In this document: piece by piece, positions 44,152 to 54,028 of the stretch | How positions within the stretch are numbered: the first letter of the stretch is position 1 | How the letters are laid out: every line of letters starts with the position of its first letter | Assembly: GCF_018129385.1 (NCBI RefSeq) | Contig: NZ_JAFCLN010000019.1 | Coordinates: 62,001-126,000, forward strand | Direction: 5' to 3' | DNA: 64,000 bases | Origin: Bradyrhizobium lablabi | GTDB taxonomy: Bacteria; Pseudomonadota; Alphaproteobacteria; Rhizobiales; Xanthobacteraceae | Translations under genes and position numbers: made by a program | The notes under the pieces: generated by a model | What the model was told of the DNA's origin: nothing | Databases searched by the model: none | Seen by the model: the letters and a program-made list of their open reading frames with translations, nothing else

Positions 44152-44853
44152 GTGACTGCCGCGCGCATTCATCGCGTCACCACGCTTGATTTGCGGGTGA
44201 CGCAGTGGGCATGGCCGTTCGCGCAGGCGCGGCGGGCCGAGATCGATGCGCACTTTGCCGATCAGCAGCGCATCAGGCCAAAGCTGTGGAACGGCCGCGT
44301 GCTGCTCGCCCGCAATGCGAGCTTGTCGAGGGACGCGATCAGCGCCGATTATTTCGAGACCGATTTTGCCAGCTTCCTTGCCTGGCGCGACTGGGGCTTT
44401 CCGGACGGTGAGGTGTTCAACGGTTTCGGGATGGGCGCGCTACGCTCTTCCGACGGCGCCTTCGTGCTCGGCGAGATGAGCGCGCACACCGCCAATGCCG
44501 GCCGCATCTATTTTCCGGCCGGCACGCCCGACCTCGACGACATCAGGGATGGTGCCGTCGACATTCCCGGCAGCATCGCGCGCGAAGCCGAAGAGGAAAC
44601 CGGGCTGACGCCCGCGGATTATCGCGCCGGCGATCATTGGGACTGTATCGACACCGGCACATCGTTTGCGATGATCCGCATCCTGCAATCCGATCTGTCC
44701 GGCGAGGAACTCCGCGGCGTGATCGAGGCCAATCTCGCGCGCCAGGCCTCGCCCGAACTATGCGCCATCCATCTGGTGCGGAAGCGCAACGATATCACGG
44801 CGGCGATGCCGCGCTTCGTGACCGCCTTTCTGGAAACGCAACTGGCGGCGTAA
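44152..44853 (+). CDS. Nudix-like hydrolase
   Basis: A 233-residue protein with a Nudix-box-like segment (PGSIAREAEEETGLTP) near residue 145. The leading Glu of the box is not in the usual place, so catalysis is uncertain. Nudix enzymes hydrolyse nucleoside diphosphate-X. It starts at GTG 44152, 9 bp after the binding-protein stop. Function and substrate are unknown. Confidence 0.7.
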   Translation: MTAARIHRVTTLDLRVTQWAWPFAQARRAEIDAHFADQQRIRPKLWNGRVLLARNASLSRDAISADYFETDFASFLAWRDWGFPDGEVFNGFGMGALRSSDGAFVLGEMSAHTANAGRIYFPAGTPDLDDIRDGAVDIPGSIAREAEEETGLTPADYRAGDHWDCIDTGTSFAMIRILQSDLSGEELRGVIEANLARQASPELCAIHLVRKRNDITAAMPRFVTAFLETQLAA

Positions 44854-44918
44854 CCCTGCGTTGCAGACTTGGCTGATCCCCGATTGTGCCTGCGCTGGGC
44901 AGACGCAGCCCAATGCGC

Positions 44919-44947
44919 TTGACATCGGGCGGCACTCCCCCTGTGAT
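44919..44947 (+). promoter_or_regulatory. Promoter before the livGFHM operon
   Basis: TTGACA (44919-44924), a 17-bp spacer and TGTGAT (44942-44947) lie about 52 bp before the substrate-binding gene. The -35 is perfect and the -10 is 4 of 6. Confidence 0.55.
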
Positions 44948-44999
44948 AGGCGCCAACAAGACCAAGAAAAACAAAAAGCACAATTCCAGGGAGGTTTGA

Positions 45000-46310
45000 A
45001 TGCCGGGGCACAAAGCTACGCGCCTTGCCGTTGGGCTTGTTACCGCGATCGCGGCGCTGGGGATGGCGTCTTCCGCCGTCGCCCAGGAGAAAAAGATCAA
45101 GATCGGCGTGATCTACGACCTGACGGGCCCGCTCGCAGGCGGCGGCTCGGAGCTGCAATATACCGGCGCCAAGATCATGCTCGACCAATACGCCAAGACC
45201 GGCGTCGAAGGTTACAAGGTCGAGGCGATCTATGCCGACGCCCAAAGCAAGCCGGACGTCGCCATCAACGAGGCGGTCCGCCTGATCGAGCAGGAAAAGG
45301 TCGACATGCTGCTCGGCTTCTTCTCCTCCGCGCAGTGCGTGCCGGTGGCCGCCCGCGTCGAGCAGCTCAAGAAGTTCATGTGGATCACCACCTGCATCTC
45401 CTCCGCCGTGCTCGCTGACAAGAACTTCAAATACGTGTTCCGCCCGCAGGCGAGCGGCGACCAGTTCGGCATGATGACGATGGATTTCATCGCGCAAAAC
45501 TCAAAGGAGAAGCTCGGCAAGGAGCCGAAGGACCTGCGCGTCGCCATCATCCATGAGGACGGCGCCTACGGCGTCGACGTCTCCAAGGGCAACGAGGCCG
45601 GCGCCAAGAAGGCCGGTTTCCAGGTCGTGCTGAAGGAAGGCTATGCCGCCACCGCGCCGGATTTGTCCGCGCTGGTGACCAAGCTCAAGCGGGCCCGGCC
45701 CGACGTGATCTTCCACACCGGCTACAATCCGGACATCACGCTGTTCGGGCGTCAGGCGCGCGAGCAGGGCTTGAAATTCGCCGCGCTGGTCGGCCACGGC
45801 GCCGGTTACGGCGTCTACGAAAAGCTCAAGGAAGGGTTAGGCACCGACGTCAACTACGTCTTCAACACCGACCCCATCTCGATCTGGCTCGCCAACCAGA
45901 AATCGATGGACCCGAAGCTGCCGCCGGTCATCAAGATGGTCGGCGAGGAGTTCGACAAGCTCAAGCCCGGGGTGGCGATCCGATCCGCCCATGTCGGCAT
46001 GGCTGCTTCCAACACCTATCTGTTCCTGACCGAGGTGATGCCGCGCGCCATCAAGAAGTATGGCGGCGTCGATCCGGACGCGTTGCGCAAGGCTGCGCTC
46101 GACACCGATATCGCCGAAGGCGGCACCATGCTCGGCTTCGGCGTCAAGTTCCACGGCGAGGGCACGCAGATGGCCGGGCAGAACGAGCGCTCGTTCCCCG
46201 TCGTCATCCAGTATGTCGACGACAAGTCCCATGTGGTCTGGCCGAAGAGCCAGGCGCAGCGCGAGGCGGTGTTGCCCCTGCCGAAGGGCACCACTTTCTC
46301 CAACCAGTAA
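45000..46310 (+). CDS. Branched-chain amino acid-type ABC binding protein
   Basis: The 436-residue protein has a signal peptide (residues 1-28, ending SAVAQ) and a type-I periplasmic binding fold (KIGVIYDLTGPLAGGGSELQ). AGGGAGG precedes the ATG. It is longer than LivJ (about 370) and may bind amides or aromatic compounds. It leads the Liv operon livG-livF-livH-livM. Confidence 0.93.
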   Translation: MPGHKATRLAVGLVTAIAALGMASSAVAQEKKIKIGVIYDLTGPLAGGGSELQYTGAKIMLDQYAKTGVEGYKVEAIYADAQSKPDVAINEAVRLIEQEKVDMLLGFFSSAQCVPVAARVEQLKKFMWITTCISSAVLADKNFKYVFRPQASGDQFGMMTMDFIAQNSKEKLGKEPKDLRVAIIHEDGAYGVDVSKGNEAGAKKAGFQVVLKEGYAATAPDLSALVTKLKRARPDVIFHTGYNPDITLFGRQAREQGLKFAALVGHGAGYGVYEKLKEGLGTDVNYVFNTDPISIWLANQKSMDPKLPPVIKMVGEEFDKLKPGVAIRSAHVGMAASNTYLFLTEVMPRAIKKYGGVDPDALRKAALDTDIAEGGTMLGFGVKFHGEGTQMAGQNERSFPVVIQYVDDKSHVVWPKSQAQREAVLPLPKGTTFSNQ

Positions 46311-46332
46311 GCGAGCGAACGGAGTACCGGCG

Positions 46333-47112
46333 GTGCTGGTCGTCAACGGTTTGGTCAAACGCTTTGGCGGCTTCACCGCGGTCAATAACGTGTCGTTCAA
46401 GGTCGATCAGGGCGAGATCCTCGGCCTGATCGGCCCGAACGGATCCGGCAAGAGCACGATCTTCAACATGCTGTCGGGCACCCTGGTGCCGACGGCAGGC
46501 TCGATCGAGTTCGACGGCCGCCAGATCGCAGGCACCGCGCCGCATGCCATCATCAACAGCGGCATCGGCCGCACCTTCCAGATTCCGCGGCCGTTCCGCC
46601 GTCTCACCATCTTCGAGAACGTGGAGCTCGCCGGCTTCTACGGCCAGGGCCGTCACAGCCGCGCCAAAGCGGATGCTTCCGCCGAGAAGGCGCTCGCCAT
46701 GGTGGGCCTGCCGACCAATCGCCACGCCACCGTCGACACGCTCGGCGCGGCGGGGCTGAAGAAGCTCGAGCTCGCGAAAGCGCTCGCCACCGGGCCAAAA
46801 CTGCTGCTCGCCGACGAGAGCCTCGGCGGGCTCGACGAGCATGAGATGGACCAGGCCGCCGACATGCTGCGAAAGATCCGCGACGAGCTCGGCATCACCA
46901 TCATCTGGGTCGAACATATCATGGGTGTTTTGATGCGCGTGGTCGATCGCGTCATGGTGCTCGATCACGGCGAGAAGATTTCGGAAGGGCTGCCGAGCGC
47001 GGTCGCGAGCGATCCGCGCGTGATCGAGGTCTATCTCGGCACCGATGCGGATTCGACGCAGGCCGCGGCCGCCGAAGCGCGCCGCCGCGCAGGGATCCAG
47101 CCCCATGCTTGA
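46333..47112 (+). CDS. livG: Branched-chain amino acid ABC ATPase LivG
   Basis: A 259-residue ATPase with GPNGSGKST Walker A and ADESLGGLDEHE Walker B. The LivG extension includes GIGRTFQIPRPF. The usual signature LSGGQ is replaced by LGAAGLKKLELAKAL, a divergent signature. The start is GTG 46333, eight bases after GGAG. It overlaps the livF start by a few bases. Confidence 0.9.
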   Translation: MLVVNGLVKRFGGFTAVNNVSFKVDQGEILGLIGPNGSGKSTIFNMLSGTLVPTAGSIEFDGRQIAGTAPHAIINSGIGRTFQIPRPFRRLTIFENVELAGFYGQGRHSRAKADASAEKALAMVGLPTNRHATVDTLGAAGLKKLELAKALATGPKLLLADESLGGLDEHEMDQAADMLRKIRDELGITIIWVEHIMGVLMRVVDRVMVLDHGEKISEGLPSAVASDPRVIEVYLGTDADSTQAAAAEARRRAGIQPHA

Positions 47113-47809
47113 ACTGCGATCGGTCGATGCGGGATATGGCAGCTTTCAGGCGTTGTTTGGCGTCAACCTCGACGTCAAGGCGGGCGAGGCGGTCGGCGTG
47201 ATCGGCCCGAACGGCGCCGGCAAGACGACTCTGATGCGGGTGATCTCCGGCTTGATCCGCCCGACCAGGGGCACCATCAAAATGGAAGGCACCAATGTGC
47301 TGGCGACGCCGCCGCACCGCATCGTCAGCCTCGGCATCGCGCATGTGCCGGAGAACCGCCGGCTGTTTCCACGCCTGACCGTCGACGACAATCTGAAGAT
47401 GGGCGCCTACATGCCGGGCGCCCGCGGGCAATATGCCGAGCGGCTCGAATTCGTGTTCGATCTGTTCCCGCGCATGAAGGAGCGCCGCCACCAGATGGCT
47501 GGCACCATGTCCGGCGGCGAGCAGCAGATGTGCGCGATCGGCCGCGCGCTGATGTCCAATCCGAAGTTACTGCTGCTTGACGAGCCTTCCGCGGGTCTCG
47601 CGCCCGTCGTGGTGCAGCAGGTGTTCGAACTGGTCAAGCGCATTCGCGCCTCCGGCCTCACCGTGCTGATCGTCGAGCAGAACGTGCAGCAGGTGCTGAA
47701 GGTCGTCGACCGCGCCTACCTGCTGGAAGCCGGCACTATCCGCGCCTCCGGCTCGTCGGAGGAACTCTTGAACAGCGACACCATCAAGCAGGCATATCTC
47801 GGGGTGTGA
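47105..47809 (+). CDS. livF: Branched-chain amino acid ABC ATPase LivF
   Basis: The 234-residue ATPase has GPNGAGKTT Walker A, LSGGEQQ-like MSGGEQQMCAIGRALM signature, and LLLLDEPSAGLAP. ATG 47105 overlaps the livG end by eight bases, so translation is coupled. It pairs with LivG. A family F repeat then separates it from livH. Confidence 0.95.
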   Translation: MLELRSVDAGYGSFQALFGVNLDVKAGEAVGVIGPNGAGKTTLMRVISGLIRPTRGTIKMEGTNVLATPPHRIVSLGIAHVPENRRLFPRLTVDDNLKMGAYMPGARGQYAERLEFVFDLFPRMKERRHQMAGTMSGGEQQMCAIGRALMSNPKLLLLDEPSAGLAPVVVQQVFELVKRIRASGLTVLIVEQNVQQVLKVVDRAYLLEAGTIRASGSSEELLNSDTIKQAYLGV

Positions 47810-47849
47810 TGATGAGATTGGCCGAGCGGCTACCGCATGCACACTGCGC

Positions 47850-47984
47850 CTCCTCTCCCGCTTGCGGGGGAGGGCTGGGGTGGGAGACTCTCCGCGAGTC
47901 ACACCGCCCGCGCGGAGAGAATTTCCCCCACCCGGATCGCATCTGTCGATGCGATCCGACCTCCCCCGCAAGCGGGAGAGGTGA
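47850..47984. repeat. Palindromic intergenic repeat, family F (CTCTCCCGCTTGCGGGAGAGG type)
   Basis: CTCCTCTCCCGCTTGCGGGGG and the mirrored CCCCCGCAAGCGGGAGAGG enclose a variable middle with smaller stems. It lies inside the Liv operon between livF and livH. Confidence 0.8.
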
Positions 47985-48006
47985 AGCGAAGCCGGGATAA
48001 AAAACG

Positions 48007-48888
48007 ATGCAGGGCTTTCTCGACGTCTTCGACATCTTCCTGCTGGAAGCCGTGATCAACGGCATCCTGCTCGGCGGCGTGCTGGCGCTGCTCGCGCTCG
48101 GGCTCAATCTGATCTTCGGCGTCATCGACGTCACCTGGATCTGCTACGCCGAGCTCGTGATGATCGGCATGTACGGCATGTACTACATGGTCCAGGTGTT
48201 CGGCTTGCCGTACTGGGTCGCCGCTCCCTTTGCGATCCTGCTGGTCGCGGCGCTCGGGGCGTTGCTGCATTTCCTCGTCATCGAGCCGCTGCTGACCGCG
48301 CCGCCGGTCAACCAGTTGCTCGCCACTGGCGGCGTGCTGTTCATCCTGCAAAGCTTTGCCACCGTCGCCTTCGGCATCGATTTCAGGAATCTCGGCATCC
48401 GCCTGCCGGTGCTGGCATTCGGCGAGATGCATTTCAGCTACTCACGGCTGTTGTCCTTTATCGCCGCGCTGATCGGCATGGTGGCCGTCTATCTCTTCAT
48501 GACGCGAACCTTCACCGGCACCGCGATCCGCGCCATCGCGCAGGACCGCCAGATCATGTCGCTGATGGGCGTCGACACCAGGCGCATCTATCTCATCACC
48601 TCCGCGCTCGGCGGCGCGCTCGCCGGCCTCGCCGCGTGCCTGCTCGTGCTGCAATATGACGTGCATCCCTTTGTCGGGCTGTCGTTCGGTCCGATCACCT
48701 TCCTGATCTGCGTGCTCGGCGGGCTCGGCAATTTCGTAGGCGGCTTCATCGCGGCGTTCGTGTTCGCCGAGATCATCTCGCTGGGCGGCCTGTTCTCCGA
48801 CCTCGAATGGGGCTACGTGCTGGCCTTCGCCTTCTTCATCGTCATGATGTTCATTCGGCCCGCGGGCCTGTTTGCGAGGCGCTCGTGA
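48007..48888 (+). CDS. livH: Branched-chain amino acid ABC permease LivH
   Basis: The 293-residue protein has about eight membrane segments and starts MQGFLDVFDIFLLEAVINGI, typical of LivH. The EAA-like loop reads GTAIRAIAQDRQIMSLMGVD. It forms the membrane dimer with LivM. The stop overlaps the livM GTG start (GTGA). Confidence 0.93.
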   Translation: MQGFLDVFDIFLLEAVINGILLGGVLALLALGLNLIFGVIDVTWICYAELVMIGMYGMYYMVQVFGLPYWVAAPFAILLVAALGALLHFLVIEPLLTAPPVNQLLATGGVLFILQSFATVAFGIDFRNLGIRLPVLAFGEMHFSYSRLLSFIAALIGMVAVYLFMTRTFTGTAIRAIAQDRQIMSLMGVDTRRIYLITSALGGALAGLAACLLVLQYDVHPFVGLSFGPITFLICVLGGLGNFVGGFIAAFVFAEIISLGGLFSDLEWGYVLAFAFFIVMMFIRPAGLFARRS

Positions 48889-49841
48889 ATTCGCGTTACG
48901 CCGCCTGGGCCGTCGGCCTCGCTGTACTGATCGCGCTGCCCTTCGTCTATCGCGATCCCTATCATCTGCACATTCTCGTGCTGATCCTGATCTGGTCGTT
49001 CGCCTATACCTCGTGGTCGATCATGGGCCGCTTTGGCCTCGTCTCGCTCGGCCATGGCGGCTTCATGGGGGTAGGGGCCTACGTCACCGCGCTATTGTGG
49101 AACCACCTCCACATCACGCCCTGGATCGGCATTCCCGTCGGCATGCTGCTGGCCGGCGTGCTGGCGCTGATCGTCGCCTATCCCTGTTTTCGCTTCCGCA
49201 TTACCGGCCACTATTTCGTGCTGGTGACGCTGGCGCTGTCAGGCATCGTGCTCCAGGTTATCACCGCAACGCGCGAATATACCGGCGGCTCGCTCGGCTT
49301 GACGCCGAACCGCGACCGCGGCATCTGGGCGCTACAGTTCGACGACAAGACGACATGGTATCTGATCGCGCTGTTCGTCTGGGTGGTCGGCCTCGTCGTC
49401 TGGAACTGGGTCGACCGCTCCATGGCGCGCTATGCCATGGAGGCGATTTCGGAGGACGAGGACGCCGCCGCCGCGGCCGGCGTCAACGTCACGGCCGAAA
49501 AGCTCAAGATCACGCTGGTCTCCGCGCTGATGACGGCGCTCGCCGGCGCGATCTACTGCCAGTACCAGATGTTCATCTCGCCTGATACGGTGAGCGGCAT
49601 CGCGGTGTCGCTACAGATGGTGTTCGCCGCCATCGTCGGCGGCCTCTACGTTTCGCTCGGCCCCACTGTCGGCGCCATCATCACCATCCTGCTCGCCGAA
49701 ATCCTGCGCATCGGTTTCGGCACCAAGGCGGTCGGCTGGGACAATCTCGTCTACGGCCTGCTCCTGGTGCTGTTCATCATCTTCCTGCCGAAGGGAATTC
49801 TGGGCAGCATTCTGGAACGGCTGAAGCTGAAGAAGGCGTAG
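48885..49841 (+). CDS. livM: Branched-chain amino acid ABC permease LivM
   Basis: A 318-residue permease with about nine to ten membrane segments and the LivM hallmark FGLVSLGHGGFMGVGAY. The start is GTG 48885, overlapping the livH stop; an upstream frame start at 48807 lies inside livH. The cytoplasmic loop reads MARYAMEAISEDEDAAAAAGVN. Confidence 0.93.
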   Translation: MNSRYAAWAVGLAVLIALPFVYRDPYHLHILVLILIWSFAYTSWSIMGRFGLVSLGHGGFMGVGAYVTALLWNHLHITPWIGIPVGMLLAGVLALIVAYPCFRFRITGHYFVLVTLALSGIVLQVITATREYTGGSLGLTPNRDRGIWALQFDDKTTWYLIALFVWVVGLVVWNWVDRSMARYAMEAISEDEDAAAAAGVNVTAEKLKITLVSALMTALAGAIYCQYQMFISPDTVSGIAVSLQMVFAAIVGGLYVSLGPTVGAIITILLAEILRIGFGTKAVGWDNLVYGLLLVLFIIFLPKGILGSILERLKLKKA

Positions 49842-49846
49842 GCAAA

Positions 49847-49936
49847 GCCGTCATGCCCGGGCTTGTCCCGGGCATCCACGTCTTTGCTGCTATCAAGGAA
49901 GTCGTGGATGGCCGGGACAAGCCCGGCCATGACGGA
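49847..49936. repeat. Palindromic intergenic repeat, family E
   Basis: CCGTCATGCCCGGGCTTGTCC, CATCCACG and mirrored CGTGGATGGCCGGGACAAGCC with CGGCCATGACGG form a long imperfect palindrome of about 90 bp. It sits between livM and the converging VOC gene. Confidence 0.8.
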
Positions 49937-49944
49937 GACAATCT

Positions 49945-50799
49945 CTATCTCGTCACAAACGCCAGCATCACACCGTTGGCATTGGACGGGGGCACGATCA
50001 CCGCATCGCCGCTCGCAATCCCCTTCGCCCCAACCGCAGCCTTCGCCGCCGCCAGATCGCCGGCCACCAGCCGCAGGCCCGCGCCCGCGCGCTCCGGCAA
50101 TTCGCTCACCGGCACGCCCGGATACCGCTTCGCCATCGCCTCGCGCGTCAGAAACACAAAGTCGGCGCGCCCGTAACCGGTCGGCACCACGAACGCATCG
50201 GTATCCCGGCCGACATTGCCGGCGATCATCTTCGCCAGATGTCTGGCATCATCCTCCGGCGCGGGCGTCGTCACCAGCACATCAGAAATCCGCTTCGCCG
50301 TATTGGCATGCTTCTGCAATTCGGGAATCCACACCGTCTCGCGCGTCTTGTGCTGGCAGGCGAACAGCCGCACGCCGCCGGGAGCCTCGTCGGTCGGCCA
50401 CATGAAGGTGGCGAACTTTGCCGCACTTCGGTGGCCGTCCGGCATCGTCACCGGCCGCTCGAAATCGGTTGGGCCGATCGGCGTGTAGCCCATGCTGCGG
50501 ATTTCCGCCGCGCCCGCCGCCGCGCTCAGCGTCGTGAACGCGATGCGCTCGATGCCGCCGCCGGTCCGCTCGAGATAGGCGCGCGTCGGCGCGTTGTGCT
50601 CGGTAGCGGTAAGCACGCCGAGCAGCTCCATATAGTCCTCGCCGAGCATGATCGTGTAGTTGCCGGTGCCCATATGCGCGCTGTGGGTGCCGCGCGGCGA
50701 GATCGTGAAGCCGAGCTGCTGCCAGTTGGCGGCCGCCGCGTCGAGGTCCCTGACCGCGATCACGGCGTGGTCGATTCCGGTTATGCTCTTGATCGTCAC
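49945..50799 (-). CDS. VOC-superfamily (glyoxalase-like) protein
   Basis: The 284-residue protein has two vicinal-oxygen-chelate modules. The first starts GIDHAVIAVRDLDAAAANWQ and contains YMELLGVL, and a second region around 165-280 fits a Glyoxalase_3-like form. It may be a metal-dependent dioxygenase or isomerase. The substrate is unknown. Confidence 0.82.
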   Translation of the reverse strand: MTIKSITGIDHAVIAVRDLDAAAANWQQLGFTISPRGTHSAHMGTGNYTIMLGEDYMELLGVLTATEHNAPTRAYLERTGGGIERIAFTTLSAAAGAAEIRSMGYTPIGPTDFERPVTMPDGHRSAAKFATFMWPTDEAPGGVRLFACQHKTRETVWIPELQKHANTAKRISDVLVTTPAPEDDARHLAKMIAGNVGRDTDAFVVPTGYGRADFVFLTREAMAKRYPGVPVSELPERAGAGLRLVAGDLAAAKAAVGAKGIASGDAVIVPPSNANGVMLAFVTR

Positions 50800-50897
50800 G
50801 CTTGCGCTGCTTCGTTGTTCGTTGGCACAGTGAGATAAACAGAACGGTTCTGCGCCTGCAAGTCCGCACGATGCCGCTGAAAGAGGAAGCGCGCCAG

Positions 50898-52280
50898 ATG
50901 CAATCCAACGAGGTCCGCTGGCCGGAGTCGCTCTGGGCCGCCGTGACGCCGCCCGGTCCCGAATTGCCGCGGCTGATTGGCGCGGCGCAAGCTGACGTCG
51001 TCATCATCGGCGCCGGCTTTACCGGCCTTTCCGCAGCATTGCATCTGCGCGAGGCGGGCGTTGATGTTGCGATCATCGAGGCCGCTGAACCCGGCTGGGG
51101 CGCGTCCGGCCGCAACAACGGCCAGGTCATCCCGACGCTGACGCGGCCGGACCCGGACGACATCGTCGCCAAGCACGGCGCCACTGGGGAGCGCTTTGTC
51201 ACGCTGCTTCGCGACAGCGCGTCCGTCCTGTTCGACCTGGCGCGCCGCTACCAGATCCAGGCCGAGCAGGAGCAGGCCGGCTGGATCCAGCCGGTGCATT
51301 CGCCCGGCCGCATCAGGATTGCCGAGCGCCGCGTGCGGCAATGGTCGAAGCGAGGTGCGCCGGTCGAAATCCTGTTGCGCGAGCAAATACGAACCATGCT
51401 CGGCTCGGATGCCTGGCATGGCGGCTTCTGGAACAGGAACGGCGGCCACATCAATCCACTGGCGCTGTCGCGTGGACTTGCCCAATGCGTGCTCGATCGC
51501 GGCGGCCGCATCTTTGTAAGGTCGCCTGCGGCGAGTTTCGAACGGCAGAACAATCGCTGGATCGTGAAAACGGCCGACGGCGAAATCAGCGGCCGCGCGC
51601 TCATCCTCGCCACCAACGCCTATACCGGCGAATTCGGCAAATCGCTGGCCCCTGACATCGCGCACGAGGTAATGCCGGTGCTGTCATGGCAGATGGCGAC
51701 CGAGCCGCTCTCCGAAGCGGCGCGCAAGACAATCATCCCCGGCCGGCAGGCGATGTCGGACACCCATGGCGAGCTCTACTTTGCCCGTTACGATGCGCGC
51801 AATCGCCTGGTCACCGGCGGCGCCATCTTCAACACACCGGATGCGGCTACCCGCCTGAAGGACACGGTCGGCAAACGCCTCCAGCGCCTGTGGCCGCAGA
51901 TCGGCAAGGTCAAGTTCGACTATGTCTGGAATGGCTACGTCGGCATGACCACCGACTTCCTGCCGCGCATCCATCGCCTCGGCCCCGATGCCTTTGCATG
52001 GGCCGGCTGCAACGGCCGCGCGGTGGCGCTGTCGATCTCGATCGGCCAGCAATTGTCGCTGGCAGCCCAAGGCCATCCTGCCGACGATCTCGCATTGCCG
52101 TTTACCGAACTTGCACCCTATATCGCGCATGGCCTGCTGCGCCGGCTCGCGCCGCTGATGCTGATGGTCTATCGTCGCCGCGATGCCAGGGAAATTCCTG
52201 ACGGCCCGTCCGGGCCGCCTCAACCGGAGCACTTCATTTCATGGGCAAGCACTCTTCGCAATCGCTGGCGGACCAACTGA
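50898..52280 (+). CDS. FAD-dependent oxidoreductase (DAO family)
   Basis: A 460-residue flavoprotein with FAD-binding motif VIIGAGFTGLSAALHLREAG and a C-terminal GCNGRAVALS region. It resembles gamma-glutamylputrescine or glycine/D-amino acid oxidases of the DAO fold. The ATG at 50898 has an AGAGGA site upstream; ATG 50871 is an alternative. Its last 40 bp overlap the PPK2 gene start. Confidence 0.88.
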   Translation: MQSNEVRWPESLWAAVTPPGPELPRLIGAAQADVVIIGAGFTGLSAALHLREAGVDVAIIEAAEPGWGASGRNNGQVIPTLTRPDPDDIVAKHGATGERFVTLLRDSASVLFDLARRYQIQAEQEQAGWIQPVHSPGRIRIAERRVRQWSKRGAPVEILLREQIRTMLGSDAWHGGFWNRNGGHINPLALSRGLAQCVLDRGGRIFVRSPAASFERQNNRWIVKTADGEISGRALILATNAYTGEFGKSLAPDIAHEVMPVLSWQMATEPLSEAARKTIIPGRQAMSDTHGELYFARYDARNRLVTGGAIFNTPDAATRLKDTVGKRLQRLWPQIGKVKFDYVWNGYVGMTTDFLPRIHRLGPDAFAWAGCNGRAVALSISIGQQLSLAAQGHPADDLALPFTELAPYIAHGLLRRLAPLMLMVYRRRDAREIPDGPSGPPQPEHFISWASTLRNRWRTN

Positions 52281-53179
52281 AGCCTTTTGTCTCGCCATTC
52301 ACGTTCGACGGCTCCGGCGAGTTTCATCTGAAATCGTGCAGCACCAGCGAGAAGGGCGGCCTCGACAAGGAGAAGGGCGAAAAGATCATCGAGGCCAACC
52401 GCAAGCGGCTCAATGACTTCCAGGAAAAGCTCTATGCGCAGGACCGCTGGTCGATGCTGCTGATCTTTCAGGGCATGGACGCTGCCGGCAAGGACTCCGC
52501 GATCAAGAGCGTGTTCGAGGGCGTCAATCCACAGGGCTGCGAGGTCTGGTCCTTCAAGCAGCCGTCATCGCTCGAGCTCGACCATGATTACCTCTGGCGC
52601 AGCATGATCGCGTTGCCGCAGCGCGGCCGCATCGGCATCTTCAACCGCTCCCATTATGAAGAATGCCTCGTCGTGCGCGTGCATCCGGAAATCCTCGCCA
52701 AGCAGAAGATTCCGCCAAAACTCGTCACGAAGAACATCTGGCGCGACCGCTTCGAGGATATTTCCGCCGTCGAACGCTACCTCGTGCGCAACGGCACGGT
52801 GATCCTGAAATTCTTCCTGCACATCTCCAAGGAAGAGCAGCGGCAGCGCTTCCTCGACAGGCTGGAGCAGCCATCGAAGAACTGGAAATTCGAGATGGCC
52901 GACGTCAGGGAGCGCGCGCTGTGGGGCAAATACCAGGCGGCCTATCAGGAGGTGATCCGCCACACCTCAACGCGCCATGCCCCTTGGCACATCGTGCCGG
53001 CCGATCACAAGTGGTTCGCGCGGGTCGTGATCGGCTCGACGATCGTGTCGGCGCTGGAAAAGCTCGACCTGCATTTCCCGAAGGTCGACAAGGCGGAGTT
53101 GAGCGAGTTCAGGCAGGTTCGCCAGGCGCTGCTTGATGAAGAAAAGGGCAGTGCCGTGAGGGTCGTGTCGAAGAAGTAA
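52241..53179 (+). CDS. Polyphosphate kinase 2 family protein
   Basis: The 312-residue enzyme has Walker A GMDAAGKDS (78-86), a lid region and FNRSHYEECLV. PPK2 members transfer phosphate between polyphosphate and nucleotides. Its length and single domain fit class I/III. The start overlaps the FAD gene by 40 bp, so both may share a transcript. Confidence 0.92.
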   Translation: MGKHSSQSLADQLKPFVSPFTFDGSGEFHLKSCSTSEKGGLDKEKGEKIIEANRKRLNDFQEKLYAQDRWSMLLIFQGMDAAGKDSAIKSVFEGVNPQGCEVWSFKQPSSLELDHDYLWRSMIALPQRGRIGIFNRSHYEECLVVRVHPEILAKQKIPPKLVTKNIWRDRFEDISAVERYLVRNGTVILKFFLHISKEEQRQRFLDRLEQPSKNWKFEMADVRERALWGKYQAAYQEVIRHTSTRHAPWHIVPADHKWFARVVIGSTIVSALEKLDLHFPKVDKAELSEFRQVRQALLDEEKGSAVRVVSKK

Positions 53180-53365
53180 GTTCCCGCTAAGGCGCGACAG
53201 CTTGCGGGCGGCGGCGCCGGGCTCATCACTCACGTCTCAATTTGCCGTGCGCATGTTCCGCGGAACCCTTGCCTCAATTTCCCGAAAGAGTGAGGCCGTC
53301 CGTCAGGAACGCTCCTCCCATCGCGCCGTTGGCAATGCAGCGAGCTCGTGGATTGGAGAGCAGGC

Positions 53366-54028
53366 ATGCATGGCCCAAACGACCCACCAAACGATCACGG
53401 AATATCACGGCGCGACCTCCTGATCGTCGGGGCGGCGTCGTTCGCGATCCCCCACATTGCCGAAGCCGCAGCGCCGTCGCTCGCCAGAGCCGAGGCCGCC
53501 GCCATCGGGGTGCCGATCATGTCCAATGTTTCATTCGAGGTGAACGGCAAGACCCGCGATGTCGCTATCGATACCCGCACCACCTTGCTCGACGCCTTGC
53601 GCGAGCACCTGCATCTCATCGGCACCAAGAAGGGCTGCGATCACGGCCAGTGCGGCGCCTGCACGGTGATCGTCGGCGGCCGCCGCATCAATTCATGCCT
53701 GACGCTGGCGGTGATGCATCAGGGCGAGACCATCACCACCATCGAAGGGCTCGGCACGCCGGAACAGATGCATCCCATGCAGGCCGCCTTCGTCAAGCAT
53801 GACGGCTATCAGTGCGGCTATTGCACGCCGGGCCAGATATGTTCGGCGGTCGCGGTGCTCGACGAGGTCAAGGCCGGCATTCCGAGCCACGTCAGCACTG
53901 ACCTGAACGCGCCGCCGGAGTTGACCAATGCCGAACTGCGCGAGCGCATGAGCGGCAACATCTGCCGCTGTGGCGCCTATTCCAATATTGCCGAGGCGAT
54001 CACCGAGGTCGCCGGGAGGAAAGCATGA
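53366..54028 (+). CDS. paoA: Aldehyde oxidoreductase iron-sulfur subunit (PaoA type)
   Basis: A 220-residue subunit with a Tat-type leader ([14 protein letters not shown], about 14-27) and two [2Fe-2S] sites. The first uses Cys91, Cys96, Cys99 and Cys111 and the second Cys150, Cys153, Cys200 and Cys202. It passes electrons from the molybdenum site to FAD. GGAGAG precedes ATG 53366. The stop overlaps the next gene (ATGA). It is exported as a folded complex. Confidence 0.93.
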   Translation: MHGPNDPPNDHGISRRDLLIVGAASFAIPHIAEAAAPSLARAEAAAIGVPIMSNVSFEVNGKTRDVAIDTRTTLLDALREHLHLIGTKKGCDHGQCGACTVIVGGRRINSCLTLAVMHQGETITTIEGLGTPEQMHPMQAAFVKHDGYQCGYCTPGQICSAVAVLDEVKAGIPSHVSTDLNAPPELTNAELRERMSGNICRCGAYSNIAEAITEVAGRKA

